This document shows, piece after piece, positions 17,302 to 25,503 of a DNA stretch of 64,000 bases. Origin of the DNA: CAWCJL01 sp963795775 (lineage in GTDB: Bacteria > Acidobacteriota > Terriglobia > Terriglobales > Acidobacteriaceae); NCBI GenBank assembly GCA_963795775.1, contig CAWCJL010000008.1:1-64000 (forward strand), given 5' to 3'. A program made the translations under genes and the position numbers. Below the pieces are notes generated by a model. It was not told the DNA's origin and made no database searches. It saw only the letters and a program-made list of their open reading frames with translations. The stretch's first letter is position 1; every line of letters starts with the position of its first letter.

Positions 17302-18246
17302 TTAGGCCACTGCAACGGATTCAGGCGCGGCGGCTTGCTGCGCTGCATACGCGCGCGCCACGCCCACGGTCAGGTTGCGGATGCGGCCGATGATGCCCAC
17401 GCGCTCGGTCACGCTCACCGCGCCCCGCGCATCGAGCAGGTTGAAGAGCTGCGAACACTTCAGGCATAGATCGTAGGCCGCCAGCACGGGCACGCGGCTC
17501 CGCTCCTCGGCGCTCGGCTTCTGCCTGGCGGCAAGCGCCAGCAGTTCCTGGCACTCCGCTTCATACAGGCGGAAGTGCTCCCACAGCTTCTCCACGTCGG
17601 CGTATTCGAAGTTGTAGACGGAGAACTGCACCTCTTCGCGCTGCCGCACCTCGCCGTACGTGATCTCACGTCCGCTCACCGGGTCGCGCGCCCACACAAT
17701 GTCGTAAATGGAGTCCACATCCTGCAGAAACGCCGCGATGCGCTCCAGGCCATAGGTCAGCTCCGCGCAGATCGGATCCAGTTCCTGCCCGCCGCACTGC
17801 TGGAAGTACGTGAATTGCGTAATCTCCAGGCCGTCCAGCATCACCTGCCAGCCCACGCCGGAGGCGCCGCCCGCCGGCCACTCCCAGTTGTCTTCTTCGA
17901 ATTTCAGATCGTGCTCACGCAGGTTAATGCCGATCGCGCTCAGCGATTGCAGGTACACCTCCTGCACATCGCCCGGCGGCGGCTTCAGAATCACCTGGAA
18001 TTGCGTGTGCTTGAAAAGCCGGTTTGGGTTCTCGCCGTAGCGTCCGTCGGCCGGCCGCCGCGAGGGCTGCGCATACGCGATGTGGATGGTCTCCGGCCCC
18101 AGCACGCGGAGAAAGGTTTCCGGCGACATGGTGCCGGCGCCGACTTCCACGTCGTACGGCTGCTGCAAGACGCACCCGCGGGCGGCCCAGAACATCTGCA
18201 GCTTGAAAAGAAGTTCCTGGAAAGTAAGTGGCGCTGCTTTCGTCAC
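17302..18246 (-). CDS. glyQ: Glycyl-tRNA synthetase alpha subunit
   Basis: The 314-residue catalytic subunit shows LTFQELLFKLQMFWAARGCV, QPYDVEVGAGTMSPETFLR, YAQPSRRPADGRYGENPNR and FTYFQQCGGQELDPICAELT, all diagnostic of class IIc GlyQ. It makes glycyl-adenylate and needs GlyS for tRNA. The start appears to be GTG (GTG ACG AAA) at 18246. It leads the glyQS operon on the minus strand. Confidence 0.97.
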   Translation of the reverse strand: MTKAAPLTFQELLFKLQMFWAARGCVLQQPYDVEVGAGTMSPETFLRVLGPETIHIAYAQPSRRPADGRYGENPNRLFKHTQFQVILKPPPGDVQEVYLQSLSAIGINLREHDLKFEEDNWEWPAGGASGVGWQVMLDGLEITQFTYFQQCGGQELDPICAELTYGLERIAAFLQDVDSIYDIVWARDPVSGREITYGEVRQREEVQFSVYNFEYADVEKLWEHFRLYEAECQELLALAARQKPSAEERSRVPVLAAYDLCLKCSQLFNLLDARGAVSVTERVGIIGRIRNLTVGVARAYAAQQAAAPESVAVA

Positions 18247-18275
18247 GTGTTGATTCTAAATGAGGTGCGGACTGC

Positions 18276-19169
18276 TCACCGGCGGCGCCGATGCGCTGCC
18301 GGCGCAGTGCTGCCCGTCGATGCGGTCTTGCACACCGCGCTGCCCTGCCCGCCGCCGATGCCCAGCACCTCGCCCTGCGCCTTGCACAGACGCTGTTCCA
18401 GCGCGCGCGCGTCCGCCCCGGCCAGCGGCTGCGCTAACTCCTGCCCGGTGTAGTTGTCCACCAGGTACTCGTAAAGGTAGTCGCTGTCGCGCCGCTTGCT
18501 CCCAGCTCTTGCCGCCTGCGGGGTGGAAAAGTGCTGCCACACACCCAGCATGGCGCGTCCCGCCTCGTCGTCCAGCAGCGCGTATACCTGCTGGCCTCCG
18601 TTGGCCTCCTGCCCTTCGGAGAAGATCGGCGCACCCGCCTTGCTGCGCGGCCAGCGCGCATGCCACGTATGCGTCTGTGCATCGAGGTAGAAGGTGGTGA
18701 AAAACGTGGTGCTCTGGCACTGCACGCAATCCTGGTAGGTGGCCACCAACTCCGGCTCGCCATCCCGGCGCATGCGCAGCCATCCGGCCAACGCGAGGTG
18801 CGGCCCGGAAAGCAACTCCGTCGCCACCCCGCTTTTCTGGTCCACGTCGTAGACGGTCTCCGTGTCGTCAAAGGGCAGCGCGGCGGGCGCGGGTCGGCGG
18901 GCGGTGATCACCAGCAGATGCGCCTCGGGCGGAACCGGCACTGCGGCGGGCGCCGTGGATAATGCGGCTGCTTCGCTCCCCGGGGGTTCGGCCGCGGGCA
19001 CGCCCACGTAGCCGATCTCCCGTAGCGCGGTGTAGTCCGTGCCGCTGATTGCTTTTGCGACAATTTCGGTTACCTGTTCGCTGGTCCGAAGATCCACCCA
19101 CTGGAAGCCATCGAGCGCCTGCGCATGCGCGGCCTGGCCCGCACCGAAGAGCACGACCGCGACTCCCAT
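18276..19169 (-). CDS. Secreted protein of unknown function
   Basis: With the start at ATG 19169 the product is 297 residues and begins with a short hydrophobic signal-like segment (MGVAVVLFGAGQAAHA). The longer open frame to 19256 begins inside a REP-type repeat, so I reject that start. The body has a short CVQC pair near its centre and a YLYEYLVDNYTGQELAQPLA segment near the end; it ends in a basic tail (HRRRR). It lies 29 bp upstream of glyQ on the same strand. I recognise no family. Confidence 0.55.
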   Translation of the reverse strand: MGVAVVLFGAGQAAHAQALDGFQWVDLRTSEQVTEIVAKAISGTDYTALREIGYVGVPAAEPPGSEAAALSTAPAAVPVPPEAHLLVITARRPAPAALPFDDTETVYDVDQKSGVATELLSGPHLALAGWLRMRRDGEPELVATYQDCVQCQSTTFFTTFYLDAQTHTWHARWPRSKAGAPIFSEGQEANGGQQVYALLDDEAGRAMLGVWQHFSTPQAARAGSKRRDSDYLYEYLVDNYTGQELAQPLAGADARALEQRLCKAQGEVLGIGGGQGSAVCKTASTGSTAPAAHRRRR

Positions 19170-19200
19170 CCAGTGCGGGGCCCACCCACGCCAGCATGCG

Positions 19201-19320
19201 TATGGATTCTTCGCTCCGCTCAGAATGACATCTCCCGTTGCATTCCGCCATACCAAAGATAGCGCGCCGTCACTCTCAGAGACAGTGTGTCGTCATGCTG
19301 AACGCAGTGAAGGATCCATA
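19201..19320. repeat. Two REP-type units of the TGTCATTCTGAGCG family
   Basis: One unit in reverse orientation (19201-19230, ATGGATTCTTCGCTCCGCTC then AGAATGACA) and a diverged one forward (19291-19320, GTCATGCTGAACGCAGTGAA then GGATCCAT). Both belong to the family seen at 52.4, 55.6 and 56.8-57.9 kb. Confidence 0.65.
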
Positions 19321-19393
19321 GCGAATAGAGCCATCTCTGTGCAATCGGCACTCTACATCGCTCCAGCTTCAGGCAAACGGCACTGCAAGCCTG

Positions 19394-21010
19394 CTACTCC
19401 AGCCCCAGCTTCTTCCAGATCGCATCCACGCGCGCCTTGGTTCCCTCGTCCATCGCGATCATTGGCGGCCAGGGCCGCGAGAAACCTTCCGCGGCCCACT
19501 TCCGCGTGGCGTCGATACCCATCTTGCTGCCGTAATTCGGCAGCCGTGACGCGTGGTCCAGCGAGTCCACCGGTCCGAGCGTGAACTGGATGTCGCGCTC
19601 CGGATCGATGTTGTTCGCCACCCGCAGTGTCACTTCGCCCAGGTCCTGCACATCGCAGTCTTCATCCACCACGATCACGCATTTGGTGAACATCGCCTGC
19701 CCCATCGACCAGATGCCGTGCATCACTTTGCGCGCCTGCCCGGCGTAGCTCTTGCGGATGGACACGATCATCAGATTATGGAAGACACCCTCAGGCGGCA
19801 GGTGGATGTCTACGATCTCCGGCAGCGTCAGCCGCATCAGCGGCAGAAAGATGCGCTCCACCGCCTTGCCCATCCATGCATCCTCCATCGGCGGCTTGCC
19901 CACAATCGTGGCGGCATAGATCGGGCTCCTGCGATGCGTGATGCAGGTGATGTGAAACACCGGGTAGTCATCCGGCAGCGTGTAGAAGCCGGTGTGGTCG
20001 CCGAACGGCCCCTCGGAGCGTAGCTCATCCAGACGCACATAGCCCTCCAGCACAATCTCCGCATTGGCCGGCACCTGCAGATCCACCGTCTCGCACTGAA
20101 CGAGTTCCACGGCCTTCTGCCGGAGGAAGCCAGCGATCACGAACTCCTCCACCTCCGGTGGCGCGGGCACGATCGCTGAAAACGTCGTCGCTGGATCGGT
20201 CCCGATGGCCACCGCCACCTCCATGCGTTCGCCGTTCACCTTGCCCGTCGTGATCTGCGGGGCAGCCGCAACGCTTCCGCCGGCCGTCTGCGCCATTATC
20301 TCCACGTGCGCTGCGCGGTCCTCGCCCGCGGTCTGGCGCAGCCGGTCGCGATAGTGTTCCGCGGCCACCTTCTGCCGTTGCCAGTGCATGCCTGTTGTGT
20401 GCTCGTCGTACACCTGCATGCGGTACATGCCCATGTTGCGTTTCCCGTGCTTCGGATCTTTGGTGATCACCAGCGGCAGCGTAATGAAGCGGCCACCGTC
20501 CATAGGCCAGCACTGCAGCACGGGGAAATCGAGCACGCTGAAGTCCTTGCGCCGGATGACTTCCTTGCAGGCCGCATCGCGTGCCGCAACCATCTTCGGG
20601 AAAAACTTCCCCACTTCCGCCAGCATCGGCAGCATCTTCAGCTTTTCGAGCAGGCCCTCGGGCGATTTCACATCCATCAACGCCTGGATACGACCGGCCA
20701 CCTCGTCCAGCGACCCGACCTCCAGCGCCATGCGCATTCGCCGCTCGCTGCCAAACTGGTTTATCAGCACGCGCGCGCCCGGATAACCTTTCACGCGTTC
20801 AAAGAGCAGCGCCGGACCACCCGGTGTGTGCTGGCTTCCCGCCGCGCTGCCGCGCCGCCCGAACTTAGAGACCCGGTCTGTGATTTCCGCGATCTCGAGC
20901 ACTGGATCCACTTCCTCGCGGATGCGTTTCAGCTCTCCGGCCTTATCCAGCCGTTCTATCCAGTCCCGCAGGTCGTTCCAGGCCAAGCGCGTTCTCCTTC
21001 TGCCCATCAT
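19394..21010 (-). CDS. UbiD family decarboxylase
   Basis: A 538-residue protein with UbiD landmarks: LAWNDLRDWIERLDKAGELK at the N terminus, NQFGSERRMRMALEV, KHGKRNMGMYRMQVYDEHTT, GPFGDHTGFYTLPDDYPVF (the E-rich prFMN/substrate region) and KCVIVVDEDCDVQDLGEVT. UbiD enzymes use prenylated FMN to decarboxylate aromatic acids, most often in quinone biosynthesis. Which quinone is made cannot be read from the sequence. ATG codons at 21010 and 21007 and a GTG at 21028 are possible starts. No ubiX is next to it. Confidence 0.9.
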   Translation of the reverse strand: MMGRRRTRLAWNDLRDWIERLDKAGELKRIREEVDPVLEIAEITDRVSKFGRRGSAAGSQHTPGGPALLFERVKGYPGARVLINQFGSERRMRMALEVGSLDEVAGRIQALMDVKSPEGLLEKLKMLPMLAEVGKFFPKMVAARDAACKEVIRRKDFSVLDFPVLQCWPMDGGRFITLPLVITKDPKHGKRNMGMYRMQVYDEHTTGMHWQRQKVAAEHYRDRLRQTAGEDRAAHVEIMAQTAGGSVAAAPQITTGKVNGERMEVAVAIGTDPATTFSAIVPAPPEVEEFVIAGFLRQKAVELVQCETVDLQVPANAEIVLEGYVRLDELRSEGPFGDHTGFYTLPDDYPVFHITCITHRRSPIYAATIVGKPPMEDAWMGKAVERIFLPLMRLTLPEIVDIHLPPEGVFHNLMIVSIRKSYAGQARKVMHGIWSMGQAMFTKCVIVVDEDCDVQDLGEVTLRVANNIDPERDIQFTLGPVDSLDHASRLPNYGSKMGIDATRKWAAEGFSRPWPPMIAMDEGTKARVDAIWKKLGLE

Positions 21011-21111
21011 ACCGGGCCTGTCCGCCACCTGAGTGCGGCTCGCAAACGCGGGTCTTGCCGGACTTCACGGCGTACATCGCGCCTTTACTTCGCTGAAATG
21101 AACTGCGCACA

Positions 21112-21270
21112 ATGAGCGGTGACGCGTGGCATGAGCACCATCGGCGACAACCCGCTCCGCCTGCGCAAGCGCCTGGCAATCCAGCGGACGCACCCGCGCT
21201 GCGGGCGCTCATCGAGCAATCGGTACGGCCTCTGCAGGCCCGCGATTACTCGCCGCGGCATGACACACAT
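21112..21270 (+). pseudogene. GNAT acetyltransferase N-terminal remnant
   Basis: The frame reads ADAPALRALIEQSVRPLQAR followed by DYSPR, matching the first helix region of GNAT N-acetyltransferases of the ADAPALxxLIxxSVRxLxAxDYSP type. The acetyl-CoA motif never follows: the frame leaves the family at about 21260 and stops at 21327. No intact start precedes it. It is best read as a broken fragment of a lost gene. Confidence 0.5.
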
Positions 21271-21290
21271 TGCTATTCAGGAGAGAAAGG

Positions 21291-21458
21291 ATGGCAAAAT
21301 GGTGGATTGGATGGAGCATGTTTCTGACGAGCAATATGGGAAAGCTTGAAATGCTGCGCCCGCGCTCGGCCGGCACGCAAGTCCGGCGATGGCGCACGAA
21401 CACTGAATTCCTGGGGCGCGTTCTCCGATCTTTGGATCAGAAACCAGAATATCTTTAG
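21291..21458 (+). CDS. Possible small ORF, unknown
   Basis: A 55-codon frame with a good ribosome binding site (GGAGAGAAAGG before the ATG), starting MAKWWIGWSMFL and ending SLDQKPEYL. It sits between the GNAT remnant and the SDR gene in sequence of lower GC. Tryptophan-rich start and basic body; no homology recognised. It may be a chance frame in decayed sequence. Confidence 0.25.
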   Translation: MAKWWIGWSMFLTSNMGKLEMLRPRSAGTQVRRWRTNTEFLGRVLRSLDQKPEYL

Positions 21459-21470
21459 CTGAGGCGGAAC

Positions 21471-22238
21471 ATGAGTCGCGTATTCATAACCGGCAGCACG
21501 GATGGGCTCGGCTTCGCTGCAGCACGAGCCCTCATCCAAGGTGGCCATGAAGTCCTCTTGCATGCGCGCTCGCAATCCCGAACCACAGCGCTTGCAGATC
21601 TCGCGCCGCAATCGCTGGGGGTTGTGATCGGAGATCTCAGCAGTTCCGCCGAGACATACAAGGTTGCCGAACAGGTGAATGCACTTGGTCGGATGGACGC
21701 CGTCATCCATAACGCTGGGGTATATCGCGTACCGACGCGGAGTGCGACTCCCGAAGGCCACGCAAGAACTCTCGCGGTGAACACGCTAGCGCCGTACATC
21801 CTGACCGCCAGGATCGAGCGCCCACGCCGACTCATTTACCTCAGCAGCGGGATGCATCGTAGCGGGAGTTCTTCGCTCGATGACGTGGATTGGCTCGAGC
21901 GACGGTGGGATGAGGGCCAGGCTTACTGTGATAGCAAGCTACTTGTAACGGCACTCGCATTTGCCGTGGCTCGGCTATGGCCGGATATTTTGAGCAATGC
22001 TGTCGATCCGGGATGGGTGCCAACGAAGATGGGTGGCGCGGGTGCGACAGACGACCTTGAACTGGGACACCAAACCCAGACATGGCTTGCGGTCAGTGAC
22101 GATCCCGCTGCTATGATTACCGGACGATACTGGCATCACCGCCAGGTGCAAACCCCTGCCGCCGTTGTAGCCGATACTGGGTTCCAGGATCGGCTGATGG
22201 ATACACTCGCCAAATTGACCGGGGTGAAACTGCTCTAG
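21471..22238 (+). CDS. Short-chain dehydrogenase/reductase (SDR) family protein
   Basis: A 255-residue Rossmann enzyme with the nucleotide motif TGSTDGLG (residues 7-14), the NAG motif (VIHNAGVY), serine in YLSSGMH and the catalytic YxxxK as AYCDSK. This classical SDR set implies NAD(P)-dependent oxidation or reduction, substrate unknown. Its GC looks lower than that of neighbours and it lies in a patch with a gene remnant, so acquisition by transfer is possible. Confidence 0.88.
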   Translation: MSRVFITGSTDGLGFAAARALIQGGHEVLLHARSQSRTTALADLAPQSLGVVIGDLSSSAETYKVAEQVNALGRMDAVIHNAGVYRVPTRSATPEGHARTLAVNTLAPYILTARIERPRRLIYLSSGMHRSGSSSLDDVDWLERRWDEGQAYCDSKLLVTALAFAVARLWPDILSNAVDPGWVPTKMGGAGATDDLELGHQTQTWLAVSDDPAAMITGRYWHHRQVQTPAAVVADTGFQDRLMDTLAKLTGVKLL

Positions 22239-22449
22239 TCTGGCTAACCGGACCGGTGTAACCCGAATGATGCGCGATCAAAGGCACAGTCTCTCGTCCA
22301 GCTTGCGTCTTCCAGCAGATCGGTGTCCTGAAGCTGCTCCAGTCGGGTGATTTACCGGAACGCGTCAATGAACGAATTATCACCGATGCACTTACGGGGC
22401 AGGCTTGCTGATGGAAACGTTGTCACGTTAGCCCGCGCCGATCCGCCAT

Positions 22450-23421
22450 TCAGGCCGCGGTCTGCTGGTGATCCATAGCCTCCAGCGGATAGCCAAGCTG
22501 CTTCCAGGCGTCGTAGCCGCCACGCAGCGGCCGCACGCGATAAATGCCCAGCCGGCGAAGCCGCAGCGCCGTCTTCGCGCTCGTGGCGTCGCTGGGGCAG
22601 GTGCAATAGAGCACCACGTCCTGATCGCGCGGGATCTCTTCGTGGTTCCGCATCAGCGCATCCGGAGAAAGCATCACCGCCCCGGGGAGCTTGCGCGGGT
22701 CCGGCAGATAGTCGAGCGGATGGCGCAGGTCGATAATGTACACGTCCTTGCCTGCATCCAGCATCTGCTTCAGCTCTTCCGGCTCGATCTTGGCCCCGCG
22801 CACCTTCTTCAGAAACGACTGCTGCTTCCACACGCGGAAAACCAGGTAGCCCACCAGCACCAGCACGAATACCGCGCCGGCGAAGTGCCCGGCTTGGGCC
22901 AACGCTCCCGGGTGCCGTTTCAGTACATCGCCGAAGAACCGCCCGAGCAGCGTAAAGCAGAGGCTCCATAACAGCGCGCCGCCGAGATCGAATTGCAGAA
23001 ACGTGAGGTATGGCATACCGGTTTGTCCTGCGATGGGCGCAGCCACCGTACTCAGCCCCGGGATGAACTTGGCCATGAGCAGCGAACGCGCACCATGCCG
23101 TTGGAAGAAGTTTTCCGTGCGCCGCACGCAGGTAGCCGATTCGAAGGACAGCTTGCACACCAGCCGCACCATGGGACCGCCAAAGCGTTTGCCCAGGAAA
23201 TACCAGGCCGAATCGCTGAACAGGCAGGCCGCCACCACGGACAACAGCACCAGGGTCAGCGAAAACTGCCGCGTCGTGGTCAACGTTCCCGCCGTCAGCA
23301 GGAGCGGAACACTGGGAATGGGCATGCCCAACTGCTCCGCCGCCACCCAGAGGAAGAGGACAATGTATCCGTAATGGAGGAAGAATTGGACCGCCAATGG
23401 CATCGGCACACCCGCTAACAA
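22450..23421 (-). CDS. DedA family membrane protein fused to a rhodanese domain
   Basis: A 323-residue protein. Residues about 1-200 are DedA/SNARE-associated: several membrane segments, SDSAWYFLGKRFG and AKFIPGLSTVAAPIAGQTGM with the conserved Gly/Pro/Arg residues. Residues about 215-318 are a rhodanese domain: DVYIIDLRHPLDY, then VVLYCTCPSD (272-278 holds YCTCPSD, with candidate catalytic Cys 273) and LRGGYDAW. DedA proteins are membrane flippase or ion-linked transporters; the rhodanese part suggests cytosolic sulfur or thiol chemistry. The second Met (MPLAVQ) is another possible start. Confidence 0.9.
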   Translation of the reverse strand: MLAGVPMPLAVQFFLHYGYIVLFLWVAAEQLGMPIPSVPLLLTAGTLTTTRQFSLTLVLLSVVAACLFSDSAWYFLGKRFGGPMVRLVCKLSFESATCVRRTENFFQRHGARSLLMAKFIPGLSTVAAPIAGQTGMPYLTFLQFDLGGALLWSLCFTLLGRFFGDVLKRHPGALAQAGHFAGAVFVLVLVGYLVFRVWKQQSFLKKVRGAKIEPEELKQMLDAGKDVYIIDLRHPLDYLPDPRKLPGAVMLSPDALMRNHEEIPRDQDVVLYCTCPSDATSAKTALRLRRLGIYRVRPLRGGYDAWKQLGYPLEAMDHQQTAA

Positions 23422-23490
23422 GCTACGTCATAGATGTGCAGTTGCGAGAAAAGATGCGGAACGGTGGTCACCGGTTCCGGCCCAAAACGG

Positions 23491-23518
23491 AAAAAGCCGA
23501 GGCATGGTTAGCCTCGGC
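23491..23518 (-). terminator. Rho-independent terminator of dps
   Basis: On the minus strand GCCGAGGC-TAACCAT-GCCTCGGC forms a perfect 8-bp stem followed by TTTTT, 25 bases after the dps stop. Confidence 0.9.
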
Positions 23519-23542
23519 CCGATTCCATCGCTAACCAGATAG

Positions 23543-24151
23543 TTACTTGGCCAGCACCAGTGGCATCTCCACCAGGTGCTCGCTCACGAACCAGCTTTGC
23601 AGCTCGTTCGTCCGCAACACGTTGCTCACCAGCAGATCGTTCGTGCCGGCATCGCCCTTGTCCTGCACCTGTTCGGCCAGCTCGCGCGTGTCTTTCATGA
23701 TCAGCGCATGCGCTTCGAGCAGACGCGAGATCTGCACCGGCACCTCTTCGCGGTCGCGCGGCGGCCGCTCAATCCGCGTGGTCTCCGCCACATCGGGCGC
23801 CATGGCAATGGCCACGCCACCCAGAATCTGTATCCGCTCCGCCAGCAGGTCCACCAGTTCGGACTGCTCTTCCGCATGCTTATCGAAGAGAAGATGCAAC
23901 TGATAGAACGTCGGCCCGCCGAGCTGCCAGTGGTGCTTCTTATACATGTCGCGCAACGTAATCGTGTCCGCCAGCAACACGTTCAGCCGGCCGGTCACTT
24001 CCGTACGCACGTCCCCCGGCAATCCCAGCGGAAGACTCTGGATTACCGTGCCGTACTTCTGAATTGTCTTCGCATTCTGCCGCCAGTTGGGCGTGATCAG
24101 ATCATGCACCTTGCTGTCTTTCCCTGTTTGTTTCAGGGCTGTTGTACTCAT
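23543..24151 (-). CDS. dps: Dps family DNA-protection / ferritin-like protein
   Basis: A 202-residue four-helix protein with the Dps ferroxidase signature: KHHWQLGGPTFYQLHLLFDK with the conserved H and D, then HAEEQSELVDLLAERI with E and D ligands. Dps assembles as dodecamers that oxidise and store iron with peroxide and shield DNA. The longer N-terminal tail (about 35 residues) has few lysines. It ends in a clear terminator and lies 74 bp downstream of an EmrA-like gene on the same strand. Confidence 0.92.
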   Translation of the reverse strand: MSTTALKQTGKDSKVHDLITPNWRQNAKTIQKYGTVIQSLPLGLPGDVRTEVTGRLNVLLADTITLRDMYKKHHWQLGGPTFYQLHLLFDKHAEEQSELVDLLAERIQILGGVAIAMAPDVAETTRIERPPRDREEVPVQISRLLEAHALIMKDTRELAEQVQDKGDAGTNDLLVSNVLRTNELQSWFVSEHLVEMPLVLAK

Positions 24152-24225
24152 GCCTTTTCCTCCTGCGTATCCAGTGAGATGCTTCGTGTCTTCCGGTTGC
24201 TCGCAGCCTGGAGCACACGCTGTTG

Positions 24226-25503
24226 CTATTGCTTCACGCGTACGGTGGGCTCCGCGGAAAGTCCGGGGCGCAAGCGGTGATCGTTATTCTGTTGCGGGTT
24301 GGTGAAGTCGATGCGGACCGGCACGCGCTGTACTACCTTGACGTAGTTGCCGGTGGCGTTTTCCGGCGGGAACAGGCTCAGCACCGATCCCGTTGCGCCG
24401 CCAATCTGCGTCACCTTTCCGTCGTACACGCGGTCGTTCAGGTCTACTTTGATACGTACCGGCTGCCCGGTTTGCATGAGGTGAAGCTGGGTTTCCTTGA
24501 AATTGGCCGTCACCCACAGGTCGTCGAGCGAGACCAGGGTCGCCAGGTTCTGCCCGATGCTGACGTTCTGGCCCACTTCCACACTCTTCTTGGTCACGAT
24601 GCCATTCACCGGTGCGACAATTTTGGTATAGCTCAGGTTCAGCTTCGCCTGGTTGAGCTGGGCCCGCGCCTGCTCTACCTGCGCTGCCGCCTGGTCGGCC
24701 TTGGCGCGCTGCGACTTCACTTGCTGCGGGCCGGATTGCGCGTTCGCCAGTTGCGCCTTGGCCTCGGCCACCTGCTGCCGGGCCACGGCGATCTGGTCTT
24801 CCGCTGCAGTTGCATTGGCCCGGGCGGAGACCACCGCGGCCTGGTCGGCCTGCGCCGTTGCCACAGCCTGATCGTACTGCTGCTTCGAGATCACATCCTT
24901 CTGCACCAGCGTCGTGTACCGTTTCAGGTCCATTTGTGCCTTGTTGTTGGCTGCCTCCGCCTGGGCCACCTGGGCCTGCGCCTGTTCCAGCAGCCGCACT
25001 GCGCGCTTCACCTGCGCGTCGGAAGCCTGCACCGTCGCCCCGGCCTGCGAGAGCGTGCTGGTGGACTGCGTACTTGCCACCGGAATGGATACCTTTGCCG
25101 ATTCGTAATTGGCTTCCGCTGCCTCCAGGTTGGCCTCATCCTGCTGCACGGCGACGTCGTAGTCCTTGGGATCGATCTCTGCGATCACAGTGCCCGCCGC
25201 AACGTACTGGTTCTCCGCAACCGGCACGTTGATGACGTGCCCGTTGATACGCGCGCTCAACTGCACGATATGCCCCTGGATCTGCGCGTCATCCGTATCC
25301 TCATAAAAAGTGGAATGCCACCAGTACAACAGCGCGCCCACTACAATGACCGCCACCACGCCGACGATGATCCACCGCCGCCGCCGTTTCTTTTCGGGGC
25401 GGTCGATCTGCTGATCTCCGCCCGTGTCTCCCTGATTTCCCTGCTCGTCCTGGCCGTGATCTTCCGATCTGCCCGACTCCGGATCCTGTTCCGCCACGGT
25501 CAC
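24226..25503 (-). CDS. EmrA/HlyD family secretion adaptor
   Basis: A 425-residue membrane fusion protein: polar cytosolic N terminus (1-40) ending KKRRRRW, one membrane helix (about 44-62), then DTDDAQIQGHIVQLSARING typical of EmrA, a long Ala/Gln coiled-coil hairpin (about 120-270) and KIVAPVNGIVTKKSVEVGQN as the second lipoyl half. It overlaps the TolC-like gene by 4 bp. No MFS (EmrB) pump gene follows; dps comes next. The inner-membrane partner must be elsewhere if this is a functional tripartite pump. Confidence 0.9.
   Translation of the reverse strand: MTVAEQDPESGRSEDHGQDEQGNQGDTGGDQQIDRPEKKRRRRWIIVGVVAVIVVGALLYWWHSTFYEDTDDAQIQGHIVQLSARINGHVINVPVAENQYVAAGTVIAEIDPKDYDVAVQQDEANLEAAEANYESAKVSIPVASTQSTSTLSQAGATVQASDAQVKRAVRLLEQAQAQVAQAEAANNKAQMDLKRYTTLVQKDVISKQQYDQAVATAQADQAAVVSARANATAAEDQIAVARQQVAEAKAQLANAQSGPQQVKSQRAKADQAAAQVEQARAQLNQAKLNLSYTKIVAPVNGIVTKKSVEVGQNVSIGQNLATLVSLDDLWVTANFKETQLHLMQTGQPVRIKVDLNDRVYDGKVTQIGGATGSVLSLFPPENATGNYVKVVQRVPVRIDFTNPQQNNDHRLRPGLSAEPTVRVKQ

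Noticed and set aside
19170..19256. Extended N terminus of the 18276-19169 protein
   Set aside because: The extra codons come from a REP-type unit and precede a signal-like start; the later ATG is better.
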